Positions 56,076 to 64,000 of a stretch of 64,000 bases of DNA are shown here, one piece after another. Both the position numbers and the translations under genes were made by a program. The notes beneath the pieces are model-generated. The model was not told the origin of the DNA. It worked only from the letters and a program-made list of their open reading frames with translations, and searched no databases. Source of the stretch: Acestrorhynchus altus (taxonomy: Eukaryota; Chordata; Actinopteri; Characiformes; Acestrorhynchidae); the NCBI GenBank assembly GCA_034509495.1, contig CM067522.1:11823023-11887022 (forward strand). The letters run 5' to 3'. Each line of letters starts with the position of its first letter. Positions within the stretch are counted from its first letter, which is position 1.

Positions 56076-57329
56076 CAGAACAGAGGCTTGTATTGTTCGT
56101 CACTACCCAACACTGCTGTTAAGATCTGGCTCAAAGATTTTCACCTATAAAGAAATCTGATCTATTTGACTCATATATTCTGGACCCTCAAGCTAGTAGA
56201 GGGGTTGGCTGAGGTGCAACATTGCAGTAAACCTCACAAAACATTGACATGTCTATTTAAAAAATGTACTCAGGTATGTGTTTATGTGTGTGTCAAAACA
56301 ACAGCAACACTTCCACTGGCCATCAGGTCAAGCCCTGCACACACAGAAATCCCCAAAAGTTTGGAATGATTTCCCAAACAGTAAATGAGTTTCAGCGCCA
56401 TGTTGGCCACACTGAAAGTTTAATTAATTTTCTGCCAAGAGAATGTATAGCAACAACTTGCCTAAATCTGGGTGCCAGAACAGAGCCAATTTCTAGCTAT
56501 TTATTAGGCATTTTGACCCAAAATAAAAATGTTATGCAAATCGTTTCATATGGTATGTTCCTGTCAGGTCATGGCAATTCTTCATACAACTGGGTCAATT
56601 TGTCTCCAAAAAATAGGCACCAGGACTATAACTGAGTGCCTAAATATGTAACATTTGGCCCAAAATCTGTCAGATTTTTATACTGTATAGAATTACAATC
56701 TGAAATAGATCAAACAAAATTTATTTTTTAGATTTAATTAGTGATGTTTATGTCATTTATATATATACTCGCACGCATCTATAATGGCATTTTTAATTTA
56801 AGTATATGGACTTAAATTATAAAAAATGTGCAAGTATAAACAATTTTGTCTTTTTGAACAAACTTTTTATATTGCAAAATATAACAAAACTAATTAAGAA
56901 ATAAATAATTTTAATGTACCCTAGTCTATAACAACATGAACATATTTTAGATTTCAGAGGTTGCAACTTATATTCTATTTTAAATTTCATATAATAATTT
57001 AATGCATTTCCAGCTTCAGTGGTGGTTACAATAGGCAAATCACGTAGACAATCAGGGCTCGGGGTTGAACATTTCTGCATTCATTTCTTGCTTTTTAAAA
57101 TTAGCTTTGTCACAGCTTCTCTATATGACATATTTTTGTTGTCAGTGTGTCAGTCAGCAATGCCACAAATCAAGCTGCCTGTCAAGAAGGTGGTCCCACT
57201 CACCTCCTCCTCTCTGTCAGGCTTAATAGGTCACCAACAATCAACTAGTCAGCTTGCTCATCGTCTCCTCAAGTTTTACTAAATCTCTGATAAGAGGAGC
57301 TGAGGGTTATAAATATACAGATACATACA
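56071..57329. other. Unique AT-rich stretch, nothing recognised
   Basis: A 123-residue plus-strand frame at 56264-56635 has no domain I recognise and ordinary non-coding composition. Not called. Confidence 0.4.
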
Positions 57330-58270
57330 CTGGTGCTTAAAAATTTCGGAACCCTTTAGAATGTTCTATATTTCTGCATGAATTTAACCTAAAACTTCAT
57401 AAGAAAGATCAACAAAAATATTTATCAATATTATTTATTCCAGGAAAATGATCCTAGCATTACATACCTTATGGGTGCAGAGTATGTGATGTGGCTCCCT
57501 TGTGCAGTAACAACTGCAACAAAACTTTTACGGTAACTGTACCATAAAAAATGTCCTGCACATCGGCTTGGAGGATGTGAACCCATTCGAGAAACTTTAA
57601 TGTTTGGACCCGACATGTTCCTTACAATTCTGTTGCTTTAAATCAAAGATATTCCATCAATCGTAAAAACAGGCCCCAACCATGATACTACCATCACTGT
57701 GTTTCACAGATGGGATAAGGTTCGTTTCCTCCAAACATAACACTTCTTATTGACCACACTATCTGTAGACCAGTAGCAATGTTCTTTTGGAGAACACTGA
57801 CTTTCTTCTCTAAACTTTTTCTTCTACACCATTGATGTCCAGTGTTCTTTGACAGGAATCATGAGTATAACAACGCTGCTAATGTGAGAAAAGCCTTTGG
57901 GTTGCTTAGAGGTTACACTGGGATTATTACACACCTTTGCTCTGGGACATGATCTTGTTGGCCAACCACACCTGGCGAAAGTAGGGTCTTGAATTTCCTC
58001 CTGCCATACCAGCCTGTCTTAGACAGGTTGGTGGAGTCCAAAATCTTAGAGAATCTTCTGAAAGCATGTAGTTTATCACCAACTTTTTTTCTTCGAGATC
58101 CTTCTGAAATTTCTTTGTTTTTCCTATGACACCTCCACAAACGGTAGTTAGGCGATAAACATTTCATTAAATTAAAGGTCTACCTGTTATATGTTTGACA
58201 TCCCAATTGAAAAATGCCTCTTAATTACCTTCAAATTATCTGAAGGTTCACAAACTAACACTCTACAGAT
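57330..58270 (-). mobile_element. Tc1-like transposon relic, reverse orientation
   Basis: On the minus strand the DNA-binding region lies around 58135-58020 (a GRRKKVGDKLHAF stretch and a DSTNLSKTGWYGRRKFKT segment), followed by FSHISSVVILM-like sequence near 57870, the DxxK box region near 57740, and a GSIMVGA-type loop (CATGATACTACCATCACTG, 57680-57698). It then decays to terminal sequence GTGCTTAAAAATTTCGGAAC (57333-57352). Heavily mutated. Confidence 0.72.
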
Positions 58271-59310
58271 GTGCAGTATAGATACTAAAAAACAAGATTT
58301 GTTTCATTTTTGTCTTTACCTATTGTATATATTTTGACTTTTAAAAAGAACCTCGCCATTTCTCTTTTAGTATCTTTTTCTTTTATCTTTATCAATTCCA
58401 ATCAATCATTGGTTTTTTCTAATGTGAACTCATCCAAAAGACAAATATTAACTTGCCGCCTCATCAATCAGTACAGTTGATCCCTGAGGTCATTTGGGTG
58501 TGCATCTAGAGTTTATATCTATGCTTTATATTTTTCACAACAACAAATTTCTAAAAAGATACACATACGACGGAATTTTAGATATTTATGTGAGAAAAGA
58601 AAACCCTGTTTTGACAGATGATGAGTGTTTCTGTTGTTTGCTATCATCTTAGTCTCTATTTGATAAGCTAATAAAAAAAGAATGTATTACATATATTATA
58701 GTCACTGGTCAATTCACAGTAACATTTAAAAAGCCATGTAAACTCTGTGACAACTGAGTTTAAAAAAATCTAGTAAAACGTCCAGTATATTGGACGCTGG
58801 GACTGAGGAAGATAATTCAAACAATAGTACAGAAATTAACCTAATACTGCTCAGAAATGAATGTTAGAATTGATATCACTACCAACAAATCTAACATTTG
58901 CAAAATATTGAACAGTCTCAGCATCTTAAGGAACCAATTCTTCAAGTCCTCTTACTTTTTAAATGTTAATTTATAAAGTAATACTTCAACAACTGTTGTA
59001 AGATGAAGTGGGTGATGGACGAATCATGTTTGTATGTATTCATTTGTTTTTAAAGAAAAAGAGGAGACTGCAGTAGAAATGACATGCTGCACAGATGCAC
59101 AGTTTTGTTTGTTCACCCACTGGTAGGGGGAGGACATTCCCATATTGGCACCACCAGGGGTCAGAGGGGAAGAGAGGTCAGTTTTGGAGTGACAGAGAGA
59201 GAGGGAAAGAGCTGGAAAAAACTTTATACACAGTGCTGCCTGTAAGTAATTTGACAGTTACTCAGTATCACAGTGACAACCTCACTATATCTTCTGTGTT
59301 GTATATACAT

Positions 59311-59312
<2 letters not shown>
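58271..59312. other. Unique AT-rich stretch, nothing recognised
   Basis: No supported structure over about 1 kb. Confidence 0.4.

Positions 59313-59357
<45 letters not shown>
59313..59357. repeat. (AT)n microsatellite
   Basis: About 45 bp of AT. Confidence 0.95.
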
Positions 59358-59364
<7 letters not shown>

Positions 59365-59875
59365 GTTATTTTATTTATATAATTCAATATTCTTCACTTT
59401 TTTTCTATTCTATATAAAGTAACACAATGTATGCATATTATCAAGGCGGCGTAAATATAAAAGGTTACTGGCATTCCCAGTGAATCATATAAATCATATC
59501 CCTGGTAATTTATATGCTGCGAAATTCAGATGTGCATACTTCAGCCTCAGCTCAAAATGTTATGATGCATCTATAACTGTCTACAGTAGCATATCCATTA
59601 AACTGATGTCTGTCTCTTTGACTTCACATATCTGTTAGCAGACACTGCATTAATAAGTATAATATAAAAGTCATAAATCCTGTTTATTAGAAAACCGTAG
59701 ACAGACACTCTTGTCAGTCTGCCAAATAACACAGCATATTCTGCATGCAGCAAAGTATATGAGAAAGCTAACCTTATGTCTGCATACATTCACACGCTTT
59801 GAATGATAAAAGATTCCCAAAATCAATTTTAGATAAAGTATTGAAACCAATTATAACATCATAAGGTCTGAAACT
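59358..59875. other. Unique spacer, nothing recognised
   Basis: No supported structure. Confidence 0.4.
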
Positions 59876-60782
59876 GTCATGTACAAAATTTGGACATCCC
59901 ATGAAATCTTTTTGTCTTTTTAATTATATTTAAAAACACATGGACATTTGATCTTTATTAAATTATACAGAGCAGTGATACAACCAAATACACAAATTGA
60001 ATAAATCTCTTTTAAACATTTGTAAAGTGCAACTTTTAGAAATGCAGTTTACTCATGGGGAAAAAGTTAGGACTCCCCCACATTTATTACTACTTTAAAT
60101 GACTAAAATTAGAATCAGCGGCAGCACATCACAAAATAGTTAGACCATAGTTTGATTTTCATGGGAGGTGAGCAAAGAGGAAACCCTTTCTGTAAAAAAA
60201 AGAAAAAAAACCATCGGGGCAAGACGAAAATTTTCCAGAGAATACAAAGAGAAAGCAAAGGACATCTGGATTTATGTGCTTTGGACAGATTAATCCAAAC
60301 TACAATTATTTGGGCACAGTAACAGAAGACATGTTTGCCATAAACCAAACGCATCATGTGAGCAAAAGAACTTCTATACCAACTGGTGCAGCATGGGGAG
60401 ACGGAGTGGATCTTCCAAGCTTGGGGCTGCTTTGCTGCATAAGCGCCTGGAAGATCTCCGCATCAAGGTGAAATCACTAAAGCATTATTGTATCAGAACG
60501 AGCTTGAGAAAAATGTAAGACCATCTGTACAGATTCGGAAATATTCATATGTTGGCGAATTCTGCATAGAGAAGACTGTCTATAGGAAACATCTCATTTA
60601 TGTTATTTCAGCCAAAGGAGGAAATACCAGCTATTAGGGCACAAGAATCCTCTTACTTAATAAAATTGCATTTATTTTAATATCAATAAATATGCACCTG
60701 TCAATATTGTTAAATTGATGTTTAAATGGTAAATAAAAAGTCAAAGGTGTTCATGGTGTGTCCTACATTTTTCACATGACAA
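59876..60782 (+). mobile_element. Tc1-like transposon relic (family R), both ends present
   Basis: The left end GTCATGTACAAAATTTGGAC and the right end, read inverted as GTCATGTGAAAAATGTAGGA, are terminal inverted repeats. The interior has AAAAGTTAGGACTCCCCCAC and a first catalytic box near 60283 reading VLWTD followed immediately by a stop, then TVTEDMFAIN. The transposase N-terminus is mostly deleted. It is sibling to 37100-38560. Confidence 0.85.
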
Positions 60783-61236
60783 CGTATATATATCCTGAAA
60801 AGCTGGTATTTTTGACTCCCTGCATTGTGTGCCTGGTATCATCATTGTGGTACAGAATGGCATAGAACACTTTAAATAATTTAATTGATTTATATATTTA
60901 TAATAACAACAAATAATAATTTCCAATAAGAAATTCAGTTCATGAAGGTTGTAGTTGCTAGTTAAACTATGGATGTCTAATCTCGATAATGCCTTACTGA
61001 AAAAAACATGTTCCATCTTATTATAATAGCATATTTTCCTTTCCTGTCACTCCCACCTCTTCCATTCAGCAGAAGAAAACACCAGTCTGTGCCTTCTGTT
61101 CTACCAGTATTTTGTTTGCCTTATCCAGTGCAGATGCTGGAGATGTTGCAGGAGGCAAGTAGATGTTTGACTGCAGGTTAATAAGCAGCCTATATACTCC
61201 ATGTTGTTCAGGTGTGCTAATGTTCTGTTACAGAAC
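60783..61236. other. Unique spacer, nothing recognised
   Basis: A perfect short odd palindrome at 61219-61239 (aatgttctgt-t-acagaacatt) lies at its end. Confidence 0.5.
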
Positions 61237-61437
<201 letters not shown>

Positions 61438-61599
61438 TAGCATATAGCATATACAGCATATAACTCCCAAAAGTCTTTCAGAGACACAAGCTCTTTGAAC
61501 TTAATTGGTATAAAAATAAAAGTTTGTGGTAAGGACTGAAACTATGAGAACAAAAGCTAAACATTTTGGAAAGAACCTTACTTTATTTTACCTGTTTTA

Positions 61600-61925
61600 A
61601 GACATTTCTTCTGAGGTTACATTGTTGAGGGCCTTTCGTGGGCCTCTGCCTGCTTTTTCCTTTACTCTCCAAATTTCATTCTGGGCTCCATATGCCATCT
61701 ACAATGCTCTTTGTACGATCAGTATCAAAGGTCACTGTGGACAAGTAGAGCTTTCTCTGGGTGAACAGGGAGGCTGTGGTTTGGAAGCGTTCCAGCCGCT
61801 CTATTCGACTACATTGAGACTTAGGCTTTCCATGAAACAAAAGAATGCTAATATTTGGAGCACAGCATGGATGGTGCTGGAGATGTTTGAGAAGACTGCA
61901 TGGTTGCAATCATTCTAAATGTCAT
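61600..61925. other. Candidate conserved non-coding block
   Basis: Unique, balanced-composition sequence with ACGATCAGTATCAAAGGTCA (nuclear-receptor half-site type), GCGTTCCAGCCGC and AGAATGCTAATATTTGG. Opposing frames (plus 61622-61918, minus 61676-61909) overlap and have no domain. Role inferred. Confidence 0.27.
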
Positions 61926-62049
61926 TGTAGCTATTTTCACACCTCTGTATTTTGACCTCTGTTTTTAACTGTTATTAACTGCAGAAGTCACAAGAGTTCC
62001 ACCAGGGCTTGAGAACTGTGGTACTTTAAAGTGAGCCAGTACATATCAC

Positions 62050-62200
62050 TTTCTTTTTCTCCTCCTTTCTGTGTTTCTTTCTTTCGGAATCTCGGCAGAA
62101 TAGAGTAAGGATAACAGTCTCATTCAGGGTCCAAATCTATTGGAGTGCTTTGTGAGCGCTATTGTTGCTAAAGAACTGTGACTGCCTTTAAGGTCCATTC
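62050..62200. other. Candidate conserved non-coding block
   Basis: Unique sequence with GGAATCTCGGCAGAATAG, GAGCGCTATTGTTGC and CTGCCTTTAAGG before a CT array. Assigned by texture only. Confidence 0.2.
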
Positions 62201-62203
62201 TTC

Positions 62204-62207
<4 letters not shown>

Positions 62208-62251
<44 letters not shown>
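62208..62251. repeat. (CT)n microsatellite
   Basis: About 44 bp of CT. Confidence 0.95.
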
Positions 62252-62256
<5 letters not shown>

Positions 62257-62388
62257 ATCTCTCCCCACTACGAACAGTTAAACTGACCCTGCAAGTGACA
62301 GGACAGCCTAACTATAGTGAATTCAGCACATATCCCATTGACACGAATGCAGTGCGTAACAAATTCTTTTTTTTCACTCTTTCTCCCT

Positions 62389-62401
62389 CTCTCTCTCTCT
62401 C

Positions 62402-62439
<38 letters not shown>

Positions 62440-62466
62440 ACACACACACATGTACATACATGCACA

Positions 62467-62523
<57 letters not shown>
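62389..62523. repeat. Compound (CT)n-(AC)n microsatellite
   Basis: A short CT run, then two AC arrays split by TGTACATACATGC (about 62450-62463). Confidence 0.96.
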
Positions 62524-62525
<2 letters not shown>

Positions 62526-63097
62526 GCAGCAGCATTCAGCTCTCCTTCATTGAAAAGTTGTGTATGTTTAGAAAAGAAGGACTGTGGGCACTAGCAGGTT
62601 GGGATGGGGGGTGGTTGGTGGGGGAGGATAGGGTGGGCTGGGACGCAAACTTAAGTCAACATTGTGGTATTTTCCCAAAGATGCATATCTACTCTATACA
62701 AACACAGCTAAGTATTTATAGGAACACACCATCCAGTGATGAGGGCTGAATTATTATTTTTCGAGGGGTAGGAAGGCTGTTTGCATTCGCTGTGCAAATG
62801 AAGAATTTATAGTGGATTTATTTAGTTTAAAAAAATGATTCTAAATTACAATGTAATCTGAAAACGTCTTTTGTGCCAAGGTACATTGCATATTGTATAT
62901 TGATGCAGTTACTTGTGCGCATCCACGTTAAATTACTAACAGCTCTATACTGAGAACAGTTGACGTACTTAATAGAAAGATGTGGTGGGAAATGCAGTGA
63001 CTGTAGCATAGTTGCACATGTCATGATGTTTGTGTTGCATAGTTAAGTCCAAGAATCAGTGAAGAACAGGAATTTTCCCATTGATTAAAGTGGTACA
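62524..63097. other. Unique spacer, nothing recognised
   Basis: G-rich from 62600 to 62640, then AT-rich. No gene evidence. Confidence 0.4.
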
Positions 63098-63126
63098 TTA
63101 ACCCTAACCCTAACCCTAACCCTAAC
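63098..63126. repeat. Short interstitial telomere-type repeat
   Basis: About four and a half perfect TAACCC units, the vertebrate telomere repeat read on the C-rich strand. It lies about 20 bp before a SINE tail. Confidence 0.9.
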
Positions 63127-63145
63127 ACTTTTTTCATCTCCTTTC

Positions 63146-63245
63146 AGATGAGGCACGTGCTTGTCTTCACCCTTCTAGTGTCAGGAGCATCGTATGTGAT
63201 GGAGGAGAGTCCCAATGGGGTTTGGTAATTGGCACTTTCAATGTG
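63146..63245 (+). mobile_element. tRNA-type SINE (family S-A), 3' tail only
   Basis: Matches the tail of 35805-36170: GTGCTTGTCTTCACCCTTCT, AGTGTCAGGAGCATCGTATG and GGGTTTGGTAATTGGCACTT. 5'-truncated, as expected for an incomplete retroposon insertion. Confidence 0.72.
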
Positions 63246-63689
63246 TGTGTGGAATTATAAAAAACAAACATGGACATTCTAATTTGTTCCGAGCTCGCCG
63301 TGTGATTGGCCAGGAGGCATTCTATTTGTGACAATATCTCATCGTAACAGTACGCTTCTGTGTCAGTTGTCTTACTCACTTCACCTACCAAAGGAAGAGG
63401 CCTAAAAAACAAATGTAACAACCACAGGAGACACGCCTGTCAAAAAGAACCAACGTATAATACGCTAATACAGCATCCTTACAACAAACAGCAAGAACAA
63501 TGAGGAAGCCAGCAGTGACAAACCCAAATGCGACCAGGACAAAAGGTAAACGTGTCTTTAGCACTTGTTACAACGGATGACTCAGCTCTTTGTAAAACGC
63601 ATGACCCATCAGCACTCGCTGATGGACCTCTTTTTCTGTGAGAATGTAAATAAGGGGTAAAAAACAGTGCCATTAGAACTGCAGTAGAA
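63246..63689. other. Unique spacer, nothing recognised
   Basis: Two minus-strand frames (63167-63421, 63479-63673) have no recognisable domain. Confidence 0.4.
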
Positions 63690-63697
63690 TCCTAGAT

Positions 63698-63890
63698 CAG
63701 GGGTCACCAACCCTGCTCCTGGAGAGCAACCTTCATGCAGGTTTCAGTTCCAACCCAAATCGAACACACCCCATTCAGCCAATCAAGAACTTCTGAAGGC
63801 AGGAGTTAGTTGGATCAGCTAGTGTGGATTAGTGTTGAATCTAATGTCTGCTGGAGGGTCGCTCTTCGGGAGCAGGGTTGGTGACCCCTG
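63698..63890. mobile_element. hAT-type miniature element (193 bp) with target duplication
   Basis: The left end CAGGGGTCACCAACCCTGCT and the right end, read inverted as CAGGGGTCACCAACCCTGCT, are perfect over 20 bp, starting with the hAT-typical CAGGGGT. The flanks 63690-63697 (tcctagat) and 63891-63898 (ccgtagat) match at 6 of 8 bases, consistent with an 8-bp target duplication. No coding capacity. It would be mobilised by a hAT transposase encoded elsewhere. Confidence 0.9.
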
Positions 63891-63898
63891 CCGTAGAT

Positions 63899-64000
63899 TT
63901 TGTCATGAGTGTGCCGATCTTCAGCCTCAACTTCTGACTGCAGCACACCATGCCAATAGCCCAACTTCTACCCCCACCTCTACCTCCATGTTCTAATGTG
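63899..64000. other. Unique end of window
   Basis: About 100 bp, no structure. Confidence 0.4.

Noticed and set aside
56264..56635. 123-residue plus-strand frame
   Set aside because: No recognisable domain, and the first residues come from a TG-rich run. AT-rich DNA of this size gives such frames by chance.
61622..61918. 98-residue frame overlapped by an opposing 77-residue frame
   Set aside because: Neither has a domain. The block is better explained as non-coding unique sequence.

Overview
The window looks like non-coding nuclear DNA of a ray-finned fish. The evidence is dozens of long (AC)n/(TG)n arrays, many dead Tc1/mariner-type DNA transposons, hAT-type miniature elements, tRNA-derived SINEs and decayed LINE pieces. 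I see no intact protein-coding gene, rRNA or functional tRNA, no CRISPR array and no bacterial-style operon. Most long open frames are translations of dinucleotide arrays or of dead transposase and reverse transcriptase. An otophysan (characin, catfish or knifefish group) is my best guess from the flavour of the repeats, but the sequence does not prove it.

Layout. 1-7.7 kb: half of a near-palindromic miniature element, several TG/CA arrays, a local mosaic duplication (2.5-4.0 kb), a hAT-like miniature element (4947-5135), and unique stretches that could be regulatory. 7.7-9.8 kb: a decayed LINE (endonuclease then reverse transcriptase) facing a second LINE 3' fragment on the other strand. 10-14.5 kb: TG/CA arrays, Tc1-like remnants, a 290-bp CT tract, a GC-rich island, a GA tract, then a Tc1 relic with a second element nested in it. 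15-26 kb: mostly unique AT-rich DNA with candidate conserved non-coding blocks (best at 21.7-22.3 kb) and two dispersed repeat families defined here by comparing copies inside the window. 26-39 kb: Tc1 relics, the complete palindromic miniature element, four SINE copies, and a hairpin element with a tetranucleotide microsatellite in its loop. 39-48 kb: further arrays, a GC-rich block at about 41 kb, a Tc1 relic, and more copies of the new families. 48-53 kb: a dense run of Tc1-like elements. 53-64 kb: AT arrays, two more Tc1 relics, a compound AT/AG/GATA array, a short telomere-type repeat, a SINE tail, and a clean hAT miniature element with a target duplication.

No genes work together here. 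The simplest reading is an intergenic desert or a very large intron, in which transposons and microsatellites are interspersed with islands of unique sequence that may be cis-regulatory. The most useful observations are (i) a nested Tc1 element whose left arm carries a 53-bp inverted patch matching the outer element, (ii) a roughly 460-bp repeat family with TTAA ends, present six times, (iii) a second, undescribed dispersed family in which one copy has grown an AT microsatellite, (iv) the microsatellite-in-hairpin element, and (v) two splice-site-bounded small exon candidates inside unique blocks.

Family assignments rest on recognition of protein motifs and terminal sequences. No database search was possible, so copy boundaries are approximate unless a target duplication is stated.
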